The notes under the pieces: generated by a model
Databases searched by the model: none
Seen by the model: only the letters and a program-made list of their open reading frames with translations
Told to the model about the DNA's origin: nothing
Assembly: GCF_014650335.1 (NCBI RefSeq)
Contig: NZ_BMUT01000001.1
Span: 611,037 to 675,036, forward strand
Direction of reading: 5' to 3'
Length of the DNA: 64,000 nt
Source of the DNA: Streptomyces hiroshimensis
GTDB taxonomy: Bacteria; Actinomycetota; Actinomycetes; Streptomycetales; Streptomycetaceae
Shown: positions 7,404 through 15,630 of the stretch, piece by piece
Numbering within the stretch: the stretch's first letter is position 1
Layout of the letters: every line of letters starts with the position of its first letter
Position numbers and translations under genes: made by a program

Positions 7404-8323
7404 GCGGCGAGTTCTTCCGTGAGGAGTCGGGCGTGGGGGATGAGGGCGCGGGTGCTGCCGTCGTCCCGGACGGCGCGGGTGGCGATCTTCCGGCCGGCGC
7501 ACTCCGCGCGCCGGGCGGTGCCCATGGCGGACAGGACGGCCGACGCTGCGGCCCGCTTGCCCTCCTCCGCGTGGCGGGAGTCGGCCAGGGCCCGCCGGTA
7601 CGTCTCCGCGACGTCCGGCGCGATGTCGGCGACGGTGTCCTCGACGGCGCCCGGGAGGAGCTGGATGGTGCGGTACGTGGCCGCGTGCCCGTCGACGGGC
7701 GGCGGGGTGCCAGCGCGGACGCTGTCGAGGAACGCGGCGGCGCGTTCCCGGAGGAAGACCGCCTCGTCCTCGTCCCGCCGGATCGTGTACTCGCGGTAGT
7801 CCTGGCCGGCGACCAGCACGGCGACGTGGGCGACGTCGAGACCAAGGGTGTCGAGCTGCCAGACCACCTGACACCGGTAGGTGACCGGTACCTGATCCGT
7901 GCCGCTCTTGCCCCAACCGTCGCCGTATCGGCTGGTCTTGATCTCCAGCAGCGCCGGCGGGCGGTCGTCGGGCGCCGTGATGATGCGGTCCGGGGTGGCG
8001 CGCTGCCAGTCCCGGGCGAGGTTCGCCCACGTGCCGGTCTCGTGGACGAGCACGTCAGGGTGGGTCTCGGCGAAAACGTCGGCGATGGCGGGTTCGAGAC
8101 GGGTTCCCCACTGCATCGCGGCCGTGGGCGGCACCTCGTCGACCGGCAGCGTGCCGGCCTTGTCGTGCCACAGGGAGAACGGGGACCGCCAGGGCGACAG
8201 ACCGACAATCGCAGCGGCCTCCGTCGCCGTGACGACCAGTCCCGAGCGGGCCTCCGTCCACTCCGGCGTGCCGGGGGCGAAGGCGCCAAGCAGTCGAGCG
8301 GCCTGGATAGCAGGAGCGGTCAC
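7400..8323 (-). CDS. YqaJ-family viral exonuclease
   Basis: A 307-residue lambda-exonuclease-like nuclease. N-terminal ATEAAAIVGLSPWRSPFSLW (about residues 34-53) and MQWGTRLEPAIADVF (about 70-84) lead to the PD-(D/E)xK core, with the EIKTS motif near residue 128. It degrades 5' strands of duplex DNA to make substrate for RecT. GTG 8323 overlaps by GTGA a 40-residue membrane peptide gene upstream, and the stop overlaps recT. Confidence 0.92.
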   Translation of the reverse strand: MTAPAIQAARLLGAFAPGTPEWTEARSGLVVTATEAAAIVGLSPWRSPFSLWHDKAGTLPVDEVPPTAAMQWGTRLEPAIADVFAETHPDVLVHETGTWANLARDWQRATPDRIITAPDDRPPALLEIKTSRYGDGWGKSGTDQVPVTYRCQVVWQLDTLGLDVAHVAVLVAGQDYREYTIRRDEDEAVFLRERAAAFLDSVRAGTPPPVDGHAATYRTIQLLPGAVEDTVADIAPDVAETYRRALADSRHAEEGKRAAASAVLSAMGTARRAECAGRKIATRAVRDDGSTRALIPHARLLTEELAA

Positions 8324-8442
8324 CGGGCATCACCGCGTCTGCGCCGGCGGTGTCGGCTGCCGGGCACGTCTGTCGTGTGCTCCAGCCATGCCGCTGCAAG
8401 GGCGCCCAGGATGGCGAGGCCCACGATCGTCCAGGCGGTCAT
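8320..8442 (-). CDS. 40-residue single-helix membrane peptide
   Basis: A short ORF reading MTAWTIVGLAILGALAAAWL followed by a polar stretch and an Arg-rich tail (RHRRRRRGDAR). It has one clear membrane helix with positive residues on the C-terminal side, a GGTGG ribosome-site candidate and a GTGA overlap with the exonuclease gene. It is therefore likely translated as the first gene of the replication operon. No family is recognised. It could be a small superinfection or translational-lead peptide. Confidence 0.55.
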   Translation of the reverse strand: MTAWTIVGLAILGALAAAWLEHTTDVPGSRHRRRRRGDAR

Positions 8443-8947
8443 ATACGACCACCGCCGACTGCGTGATTGGGCATTGGATATGCGGAGATGCGGATAGGGA
8501 TTCGTGTCATTTGGGCATGCCTAATAGCGCGCGGAACGCGCGAAGGTGAAAGGAGCTAGGAGGTGGCTTGCTGCTATCGCTTGCGGAGCATTGACGTTGA
8601 GTCGTCGGCGCATTCACGCAATGGGGCGATGGTGCACAGTAGAGCCGGGGGAGGACCAACGACTTCGGAATGACGTGTCGAAGGTCGGTTAAGGGAAGGA
8701 CTTTATTCCCTAACGTGCAGCGAGCCGCACTGTTAGCGGGCCACGAAGACCAGGGCCCGACCGAAGGGGCCCGTCCTTGCCCGGCGAGAGCCCATGACAG
8801 AATCACCTCTCATGGGTTCGGGGCTCTTGCTCTGGATCTAGTCGGTGACCGGGGTCTTCGGATTCGCGGGTCATGTGACGGCGGTGCCGGGCCGTAGGTT
8901 CCTACGCCATTGAGCGGCCTGGCACCGAAAAAGATCTCTGCGGGGTC
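8443..8947. other. 505-bp intergenic region with operon promoter and hairpin
   Basis: Must contain the promoter of the minus-strand replication operon. At 8881-8893 and 8914-8926 lies a 13-bp inverted repeat with one mismatch (CGGTGCCGGGCCG), next to an A5 run. It is a likely terminator for the reductase gene, although the T run precedes rather than follows the stem on that strand. Plus-strand AAAGGAGCTAGGAGG at about 8551-8565 looks like a ribosome site but opens only a 36-codon frame I do not trust. Confidence 0.5.
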
Positions 8948-9652
8948 CTAGTGGCCCATTGCTGCACCGCCATCGACGGGCAGTACGGCGCCCGTGATGT
9001 ACGCGGCGTCATCGGATGCCAGGAAGCGCACGGCGGCGGCGATCTCATCGGGCTGACCGATGCGCCCCAGGGGAATCTGGTTCAGCATCTCAGCTCGCCG
9101 CTCTTCCGCGACGGCACCGCTCATGGCCGTGTCAGTGAGGCCGGGTGCAACGACATTGACGGTGATGCCCCGAGAGCCCAGTTCCCGGGCGAGGGACCGG
9201 GAGAAGCCGACGAGACCGGCCTTCGAGGCCGCGTAGTTCGCCTGTCCGGTTTCACCGCGCAGTGCGACCGCGGACGAAATGACAACGACGCGTCCCTTCC
9301 GGGCCCGAAGCATGCCCTTGCACGCCCGCTTGACCACCCGAAACGTGCCGGTGAGGTTGGCGTCGATGACGGTGGAGAAGTCCTCCTCCGACATGCGCAA
9401 CAGGAGCTGGTCCCGCGTCACGCCGGCATTGGCCACCAGGACCTCCACCGGTCCCTGCTTCTCCTCGATCTCCTTGTACGCCTGCTCGACCTGCTCCGGG
9501 TCGGTGATGTCGCACTTCACGGCAAGAAAGCCGACGGGCGGCTCCCCGGACCTGTAAGTGATGGCGACACTGTCGCCAGCGGCGGCGAAGGCACGCGCAA
9601 TGGCGAGGCCGATACCCCGGTTCCCCCCGGTGATGAAGACAGAACGGCTCAC
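8948..9652 (-). CDS. FabG-like 3-oxoacyl-ACP reductase (SDR), element cargo
   Basis: A 234-residue classical SDR with TGGNRGIG (8-15), the NAG motif (VANAGV, about 73-78) and the Ser-Tyr-Lys set (S126/127, Y140, K144). From memory it resembles the essential Streptomyces FabG (SCO1815 type) along its whole length, but with changes in the substrate loop (LTDTAMSGAVAEERRAEML). FabG reduces 3-ketoacyl-ACP with NADPH. It is divergent from an MmyB-type regulator, a pairing known in actinomycetes, and sits inside the element, so it is likely cargo under that regulator. GTG 9652 has AAGGAG 8 bases upstream. Confidence 0.85.
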   Translation of the reverse strand: MSRSVFITGGNRGIGLAIARAFAAAGDSVAITYRSGEPPVGFLAVKCDITDPEQVEQAYKEIEEKQGPVEVLVANAGVTRDQLLLRMSEEDFSTVIDANLTGTFRVVKRACKGMLRARKGRVVVISSAVALRGETGQANYAASKAGLVGFSRSLARELGSRGITVNVVAPGLTDTAMSGAVAEERRAEMLNQIPLGRIGQPDEIAAAVRFLASDDAAYITGAVLPVDGGAAMGH

Positions 9653-9719
9653 GCCGATGACTCCTTGCAGTAGTCCCGCTGTTGACTCCTACTTTGCCTG
9701 ATTTTTTGACGCCTAGGTT

Positions 9720-9751
9720 GGAACTAAGTAGTTCCGGAACTGTTCGGTTCC
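9720..9751. promoter_or_regulatory. Two tandem 16-bp palindromes in the SDR/MmyB divergent promoter
   Basis: GGAACTAAGTAGTTCC (9720-9735) is directly followed by GGAACTGTTCGGTTCC (9736-9751). Both have GGAAC-N6-GTTCC arms and abut with no spacer, so they would lie on nearly the same DNA face two turns apart. They are 68-99 bp upstream of the reductase start and about 200 bp upstream of the regulator start. The natural reading is the operator of the adjacent MmyB-like protein. Confidence 0.7.
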
Positions 9752-9946
9752 GGTTAAGCCTGCACAGAGAGTGCTGGTGATCTTATCCGCCGCGCTTCGT
9801 AGTACTCATGAGTTAACATCGGATACTTGCCTCAGGCACCGACTGGAAATAAGTCGTTGAATGCCGAAGCATCTTGGGGGCTGAGCGATCATCGGAGATC
9901 GTCATGGCAGCCACCTCATTGATCTTTATGTACATGAGGGTGCGAA

Positions 9947-10792
9947 GTGAGAAACGAAGACCTGATAGCCGTCGGGCGGATGGTGAGACATTGGCGTGAG
10001 CGTGTGGATCCGGAAGACCTTCCAGGCTTCACCGCGCGGTACGGCCGGCGACGGGGCCGCGGGCTGACGCAGGAAGATGTCGGCCAGCTGACCGGCTTCT
10101 CCGCGCGCTGGTACAGCAACCTGGAACGGGGTGTACCCACGCCCTTCAGTGATGAGTTCCTGGACTGCGTGTCCCGGGTGCTGCGCCTCACCGAGGACGA
10201 GCGGCTGACGCTCTACACCTACACGGTGGGGAGGACCCCGCCGCCGGGCCCGCAGATGGACACCACCATCATCGGCCCGGCATTGGCCCAGTTCGTCCTC
10301 ATGCAGCCCTACCCCTGCTACATCTCCGGGCCCGAATGGGACGTCCACATCCACAACAAAGCCGCTGCTCAGCAGTGGCGCTGGATGCCGCACGGCGACA
10401 ACGTCATGCTGTGGGCTCTCACCCGGCAGGAGGCACGCCTTCAGCTCGTGGACTGGGAAACGACCTGGGCCCGCCCCATGGCGGCGCAACTGCACCTCGC
10501 CATGCGCGACGACCCGAACAACACCCGCCTTCGGGAGGTCGTGGATGAAGTGCGCAAGGACGACGTCGCACGGCGCATCTACGACGAGAGTCTCGCCAAG
10601 GTCCACCCGGATGGATCCCGGCGCAGGGTCTACCTGCCCCATCACCACGACAAGGAGTTCGAGGTCATCTTCCTCTGCTTCTCTCCTATGCGTGACCCGC
10701 GCTACCGCATGATGGCCGTCGTCCCTGCCGACGAATGCGACAACGAGCGGTTCGCGGTGCCTGTTCCGGGTCTCGTGCCCACGGCCAACTGA
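9947..10792 (+). CDS. MmyB-like XRE transcription regulator
   Basis: A 281-residue protein. Residues 1-75 hold an XRE helix-turn-helix (GLTQEDVGQLTGFSARWYSN, then ERG); residues about 100-275 hold the MmyB-type ligand-binding domain (FVLMQPYPCYISGPEWDVHI, WMPHGDNVMLW, HHHDKEFEVIFLCFSPM). Members of this family have a PAS-like pocket reported to hold a fatty acid and are often adjacent to SDR genes. That matches the FabG-like gene transcribed away from it. It presumably binds the tandem palindromes in between. GTG 9947 has GAGGG upstream. It may or may not double as lysogeny repressor. Confidence 0.88.
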   Translation: MRNEDLIAVGRMVRHWRERVDPEDLPGFTARYGRRRGRGLTQEDVGQLTGFSARWYSNLERGVPTPFSDEFLDCVSRVLRLTEDERLTLYTYTVGRTPPPGPQMDTTIIGPALAQFVLMQPYPCYISGPEWDVHIHNKAAAQQWRWMPHGDNVMLWALTRQEARLQLVDWETTWARPMAAQLHLAMRDDPNNTRLREVVDEVRKDDVARRIYDESLAKVHPDGSRRRVYLPHHHDKEFEVIFLCFSPMRDPRYRMMAVVPADECDNERFAVPVPGLVPTAN

Positions 10793-10800
10793 AGCTAGGA

Positions 10801-10831
10801 ACGCCGGACACCCGCTTAGGGTGTCCGGCGT
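10801..10831 (+). terminator. Rho-independent-type hairpin after the MmyB-like gene
   Basis: A perfect 13-bp stem (ACGCCGGACACCC paired with GGGTGTCCGGCGT) with a 5-base loop lies 8 bp after the stop codon. No U tract follows, as is usual in Streptomyces. Confidence 0.85.
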
Positions 10832-11009
10832 ATCGGTGTGCCACTTCAGCGCCATCTCGGCTGCCGATTGTGACGTCGGTAACCGTCCTTGGTCCCCAGG
10901 GGCTACGCAAGTAGGTTGTGGCTACGTGAGGTTCATAGTATGTCCGCGGTTTTCCTCTCTGCGTTGACGCCGGACCTCGCGACTCTTCGTCATCTCGAAA
11001 AGGACTGGA

Positions 11010-11147
11010 ATGGACCGCGACATCATCGTTCGAACCCGAGAGGACTGCATGGACGAGTTCTGGAACCTGGTGGCAGTACTCGCTGTGCAGTACGAAGACG
11101 AGCTGACTGCTCGCCAGGCCGTACCTACGCAGCCAGTGCCGGCTTGA
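11010..11147 (+). CDS. 45-residue acidic protein overlapping the integrase 3' end
   Basis: ATG 11010 with AAAGGAC upstream opens a 45-codon frame: MDRDIIVRTREDCMDEFWN then an amphipathic helix and a QPVPA tail. It converges with and overlaps the integrase gene by 23 bp. No family is recognised. Small acidic proteins beside serine integrases can be directionality factors or regulators, but nothing in the sequence proves that here. Confidence 0.45.
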   Translation: MDRDIIVRTREDCMDEFWNLVAVLAVQYEDELTARQAVPTQPVPA

Positions 11148-12882
11148 TCCGTGGCGGCGGGGAGGTCCACAGCGAGTAGACCTCGATCTTCCCTTCGGTG
11201 TCCTTCCCTGGGTAGACCCGGATCTCCCTGACCAACTTGCCTACAAGCTCTCGCCGATCTGCCTGCCCGGCCACGGAGTAGACCTCAAGGGCCGATGCAA
11301 TCCGCTGCTGGTCCGGTCGCTCGATCACCTTCGGCACGTTCTTGACCTTGTCTTGCAGATCGGCGCTCTCCTTGAGGAGGGCGCCCTTCTGCGTTTCAAG
11401 CTCGGCCCGCTTGCGCCGTGCTGCATCCTTGGAGATCAGCTCCTCAAGGACCGCATCGGTCAGCTTGTCCTCCTCGCGGCGGATGTCCGTGAGCTGGGCC
11501 TCGATCTGACTCAACCGCTTCAGGAAGTCGCTGTTCTCGTCGCCCTGGGCGCGAATCTTTGCCATCCGTGCCGTGAGCTTCCTCGACGTCTCAGCATCCA
11601 TGGTGGCTTCCTGTGCCAGCCACTTCTGGAACCATTTCTCAGCCACGGCGAGAGAAATGTAAACGCCGTTCACCGGACAGGACTTGTTGTCGATGTGGTT
11701 GGCGCAGCGGAAGGTGACGTCCAGCGGGTTCGGCAGGCCATCGATGAGCGGACGACGGTACTTCTTGTTCCGCAGGGCGGTCTGCATCCGTCCTCCGCAT
11801 CCAAAGCACCGTAGAAGGCTCGACAGGGAGTAGCGGGCCTGGTTGGAGCTGAAGTGCTTGCTGCTCTGCATCATGCGGCGCTTCGTGTATGCGTCCCACA
11901 GCTTCTCGCACTCCACCGGGTCGTCGATGACGGCCTTGTGCGCGCCACCGTAGTAGAGGTATGCGGTGATGTCGCGCTGGCGGTTGACACGCTTCTTCTT
12001 CGTGCTGCCGTCCTCGCGGGTGATGACCTTGTGGCCGAGTTCGGGAATGAGGTAGCGCACGTAGCCGAGGCCGAAGCCGGTGTCGAGCGTGGCGTGGAGG
12101 TCGCCGGATGTCCAGGGCTTGCCGACGAACGTCGTGAAGCCGCGCCTGTTCAGGTTGGTGACGATCTTCCGGACCGATATGCCTGCTGCGTAGTCGCGGT
12201 ACATCTGGGCCAGTACGGGGCCGGTTACCGGATCGACGTTCAGGATGCCAGGACGGCACCTTGGGCACGTTTCGAGCTTCTTGCCGAACTCCCACTTCGG
12301 GCAGGTGAGACAGCGGTAGTATCCGAACTTCCCGCGATTTGAGTGGGGAAGGCCCTTGTTCCTGCGGCGCTCGAACGTGTCGCGCCACATGTCGGCCTTC
12401 TGGTTCGACTCAAGCTCGGCAATGTTCAGCATCTGCGCGATGGCAAATCTGCCGATTGTGGTCTTGCCGTCGAAGTCTTCCTTCGCTGCGCGTACTTCGA
12501 CGCCGTAGTCCATCAATGCGTCAAGGTGCTGAAGCGATTCGCGAAGGTTTCGGCCGAAGCGCGACCAGATCCAGAGGATCAGGACGTCGAACTCCTTGTC
12601 CCGAGCCATCTGCTTGATCTCTTCGATCTTGCGCTCTTCGAACTCTCGACCCGATTCACCGAGATCCATGATCGGCTCATGGATGACTTCGATGTCATTG
12701 GCGTCGGCCAGCGCCTGGGCGTGGCCCACTTGGAGTTCCGGGCTGATCATGTCAGCTCGTGCCTGCGATACGCGGACGTAGATGATTCCGCGCTTCCTGC
12801 GCTTGAAGGTCGCTGGAATGCCGTCAGTATCGGCGGGGCGCAGGCGTATTGGTGCAGGCGCAGGTACCACGGTGGTGCTCAC
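11125..12882 (-). CDS. int: Large serine recombinase (integrase)
   Basis: A 585-residue phage-type serine integrase. The resolvase domain has the nucleophile in YVRVSQAR (S39), DLGESGREFEERK and WSRFGRNLRESLQHL. Recombinase domain spans about residues 190-330, followed by a zinc ribbon (CFGCGGRM about 363-370, CANHIDNKSCPVNG), then a coiled coil (about 435-530) that controls synapsis. It catalyses attP x attB integration and, with a directionality factor, excision. GTG 12882 lies about 150 bp from the junction with the chromosomal lipoate-ligase fragment, the usual int-next-to-att layout. The gene appears intact. Confidence 0.96.
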   Translation of the reverse strand: MSTTVVPAPAPIRLRPADTDGIPATFKRRKRGIIYVRVSQARADMISPELQVGHAQALADANDIEVIHEPIMDLGESGREFEERKIEEIKQMARDKEFDVLILWIWSRFGRNLRESLQHLDALMDYGVEVRAAKEDFDGKTTIGRFAIAQMLNIAELESNQKADMWRDTFERRRNKGLPHSNRGKFGYYRCLTCPKWEFGKKLETCPRCRPGILNVDPVTGPVLAQMYRDYAAGISVRKIVTNLNRRGFTTFVGKPWTSGDLHATLDTGFGLGYVRYLIPELGHKVITREDGSTKKKRVNRQRDITAYLYYGGAHKAVIDDPVECEKLWDAYTKRRMMQSSKHFSSNQARYSLSSLLRCFGCGGRMQTALRNKKYRRPLIDGLPNPLDVTFRCANHIDNKSCPVNGVYISLAVAEKWFQKWLAQEATMDAETSRKLTARMAKIRAQGDENSDFLKRLSQIEAQLTDIRREEDKLTDAVLEELISKDAARRKRAELETQKGALLKESADLQDKVKNVPKVIERPDQQRIASALEVYSVAGQADRRELVGKLVREIRVYPGKDTEGKIEVYSLWTSPPPRIKPALAA

Positions 12883-12989
12883 GTCCTTGACGTTACGAGG
12901 GGAACTGATTTCTCCCTCGTCGCAGGACGCAAATCCCTAAGTACCGAGACTTAAATGATATCCGTAATGATCAATTCGCGGTCGTGGCG

Positions 12990-13040
12990 AAAGATCACTA
13001 GGCCGCGGTGCTGTAGTGCCTTTGCGATGCGACGAACATG
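12990..13040. other. Element-chromosome junction (right attachment site region)
   Basis: The lipoate-ligase reading frame keeps family sequence up to GGGAMF[V] (about 13025-13037) and then runs into 10 unrelated residues and a TAG at 12998-13000. The crossover therefore lies near 13025-13037. No att core can be named because the other junction is outside the window. Confidence 0.65.
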
Positions 13041-13570
13041 GCCCCGCCGCCGCTGATCCGGCGCACCACCGTCATCCCGTGGCGCTCCGCGCCCTCCGGG
13101 TCCACCTCGTTGCGCAGCGACTGGAAGCTGCCGATGACCACCGCGGGGGAGCCCCACTCCCACACGCGCAGCGTCGGCGGCCGCCGCCCGGCCGCCACCT
13201 CGGCGGTGAGCACCTCGTCCAGCGCCATGTGCAGCGCGGGGGACTGGGGGCCGTCGTGGATCAGCTGCCACTCGTAGTCGGTCCAGTCCGTGGCCTGGGC
13301 CAGCGCGCGGCGCACCGCCACGCCCACCGCCTCGGAGGTGAAGCCGAACATCACCGTGCCCTCGGGCAGGGCCGCGTCGATGCGCGCCGCGAGCTGCGGG
13401 GCGGTCAGGTCGGCGGGCGCACCCTCCAGGGCCCGGTCGATGTCGAGGAGCGCCTCGTCGGGTTCGAGGAAGAAATCCCCGGCCACCCGTACGTCGCGCA
13501 GCAGCCCGTCCGCCACGTCCAGGTCGACGACGACGAGCTTGCCGCCCGGCACCTTGTATTCACCGTGCAC
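12998..13570 (-). pseudogene. lplA: 5' fragment of a lipoate-protein ligase gene, interrupted by the element
   Basis: From GTG 13570 (GGAGGA upstream) the frame encodes about 180 residues typical of LplA/LipB-type ligases with an N-terminal accessory region (FFLEPDEALLDIDRALEG). It continues with WQLIHDGPQSPALHMALDE, VIGSFQSLRNEVD and the RRISGGGAMF motif. Homology stops there, where family members continue with the lipoyl-AMP-binding half; only VASQRHYSTAA and a stop follow. The catalytic Lys region is missing, so the protein should be inactive. The missing 3' part should lie at the far end of the element. Streptomyces also make lipoate through LipA/LipB, which would make this loss tolerable. 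Confidence 0.82.
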
Positions 13571-13729
13571 GGCGCATCCTCCAGCTTGTTTTCCCCGGCC
13601 GGCCCGGCTGCCGGCGGCGGAATCAACCGTAACGCCGGGCCCTGCGCGGACGGCCCTCGGACGGACGGCCTGCGGATCCCCCGCAGGCGGTATTGCGCAC
13701 CGGCGGGAGGATCTGCCTTCCTGGACGCC

Positions 13730-15517
13730 ATGTTCACCACCCGGCCCACCCTGCAGGGCACCTTCGGCATGGTGTCGACCACCCACTGGCTGGCCTCGCA
13801 GTCCGCGATGGCCGTACTGGAGAGCGGCGGCAACGCCTTCGACGCCGCCGTCGCGGCCGGATTTGTCCTGCACGTCGTCGAGCCGCACATGAACGGCCCG
13901 GCCGGCGAGGTGCCCGCCGTGTTCGCGCCGGCGGGCGGCCCGGTGCAGGTGCTCTGCGGCCAGGGCCCGGCGCCCCGGGGCGCGACCATCGCGCACTACA
14001 CGTCTCTCGGTCTCGACCTGGTCCCCGGCACCGGTCCGCTCGCGGCCGCCGTGCCGGGCGCGTTCGACGCCTGGATGCTGCTCCTGCGCGACCACGGCAC
14101 CAAGCCGCTCGCCGACGTCCTCTCGTACGCCATCGGCTACGCCGAGCACGGCCACGCCCCCGTCGAGGCCATCGGCCGGACCGTGGCCACCGTCCGGAAG
14201 ATCTTCGAGACGGAGTGGACGTCCTCCGCCGAGGTCTATCTGCCCGGCGGCCGCCCGCCGGCCCCCGGCACGCTCCTGCGCAACCCCGCGCTCGCGGCCA
14301 CCTGGCGCCGCCTCCTCACCGAGGCCGAGGCCGGGACCAGGGGCGGCAGCCGGGAGCAGTGCATCGACGCGGCCCGCCGCGTCTGGCGCGAGGGCTTCGT
14401 CGCCGAGGAGCTGGTGGCGGCCGCGGCGCGCCCGACCCTCGACACCTCGGGCGAGCGCCACACCGCGCCCCTGACCGGCGACGACCTCGCGGACTTCCGC
14501 GCGGGCTACGAGGAGCCGGTGCGCCACGACTGGAACGGCTGGACCGTCTGCAAGCCCGGCCCCTGGTCCCAGGGCCCGGTCCTGCTCCAGCAGCTCGCCC
14601 TGCTCGACGGGCCGCCGGACTACGGCACCCCGGAGTACGTCCACACCCTCATCGAGGGCAGCAAGCTCGCCATGGCCGACCGCGAGGCCTGGTACGGGGA
14701 CGCCGCCGACGTCCCGCTGAAGGCCCTGCTCTCCGAGGGTTACAACGCCGCCCGCCGCGCGCTGATCGGCGACCTCGCCTCGTACACCCTGCGCCCCGGC
14801 AGCCCCGAGGGCCGCAGCCCGCACCTGGCCCGGCACGTCGTCGCCGCGGCGGAGCGGACCGCCCCGGCCGCGGCGGGCGCGGGCGAGCCGACCGTCACCG
14901 TCAGCGGCGCGACCCGCGGCGACACCTGCCACCTCGACGTCGTCGACCGCTGGGGCAACATGATCTCCGCGACGCCCAGCGGCGGCTGGCTGCAGTCCAA
15001 CCCCGTCGTCCCCGGGCTCGGCTTCCCGCTCGGCACCCGGCTGCAGATGGCCTGGCTCGAACCCGGGCTGCCGGGCTCCCTCGCTCCCGGGCGCCGCCCG
15101 CGCACCACCCTGACCCCGTCGCTGGCCCTGCGGGACGGCGAGCCCGTGCTCGCCTTCGGCACGCCCGGCGGCGACCAGCAGGACCAGTGGCAGCTGCACT
15201 TCTTCCTCGCCGTCGCCCTGCGCCCGCCCGTGCGCGGCGGCCTGGACCTGCAGGGTGCGATCGACGCGCCCAACTGGCACCAGGAGTCCTTCCCGGGCTC
15301 CTTCTACCCGCGCACCATGAGCCCCGGCGCGGTCGTCGTCGAGCGGCGGATGGGCGAGACGGCGATCGGGGAACTGCGCCGGAGGGGGCACCGGGTGACG
15401 GTGGGCGAGCCGTGGTCGGAGGGACGGCTGTGCGCGGTGGCGCGCGACCCGCGGACGGGCGTGCTGTCGGCGGCGGCCAATCCGCGCGGCATGCAGGGGT
15501 ACGCGGTGGGCCGCTGA
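13730..15517 (+). CDS. Gamma-glutamyltranspeptidase family hydrolase
   Basis: A 595-residue Ntn-hydrolase of the GGT family: ALESGGN-type start (SAMAVLESGGNAFDAAVA), NGPAGE segment, then the small-subunit start with candidate nucleophile Thr 399 in DTCHLDVVDRWGNMIS, and PRTTLTPSLALRDGEP plus FGTPGGDQQDQ near the end. No signal peptide is visible, unlike secreted GGTs, so it is probably a cytoplasmic paralogue that may act on a different gamma-glutamyl or acylase substrate. ATG 13730 is chosen; GGGAGG lies 15 bases upstream, so a CTG at 13721 is conceivable. It is divergent from the truncated lplA. Confidence 0.8.
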   Translation: MFTTRPTLQGTFGMVSTTHWLASQSAMAVLESGGNAFDAAVAAGFVLHVVEPHMNGPAGEVPAVFAPAGGPVQVLCGQGPAPRGATIAHYTSLGLDLVPGTGPLAAAVPGAFDAWMLLLRDHGTKPLADVLSYAIGYAEHGHAPVEAIGRTVATVRKIFETEWTSSAEVYLPGGRPPAPGTLLRNPALAATWRRLLTEAEAGTRGGSREQCIDAARRVWREGFVAEELVAAAARPTLDTSGERHTAPLTGDDLADFRAGYEEPVRHDWNGWTVCKPGPWSQGPVLLQQLALLDGPPDYGTPEYVHTLIEGSKLAMADREAWYGDAADVPLKALLSEGYNAARRALIGDLASYTLRPGSPEGRSPHLARHVVAAAERTAPAAAGAGEPTVTVSGATRGDTCHLDVVDRWGNMISATPSGGWLQSNPVVPGLGFPLGTRLQMAWLEPGLPGSLAPGRRPRTTLTPSLALRDGEPVLAFGTPGGDQQDQWQLHFFLAVALRPPVRGGLDLQGAIDAPNWHQESFPGSFYPRTMSPGAVVVERRMGETAIGELRRRGHRVTVGEPWSEGRLCAVARDPRTGVLSAAANPRGMQGYAVGR

Positions 15518-15630
15518 CGGGGGCGGGCCGTGGGCCCGGAGGGGACGGCAGGGGCCTGCGTTCACCCGGCGGTCGTCCGGGGGACGCCGGCCCGCCACCG
15601 ATTGTCGGTGGGGCATGGTTCGATGGACAC

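Noticed and set aside
8507..8897. ORFs on both strands in the gap before the reductase
   Set aside because: Codon use and composition are not gene-like and they lack credible starts; the region is better read as promoter and terminator.
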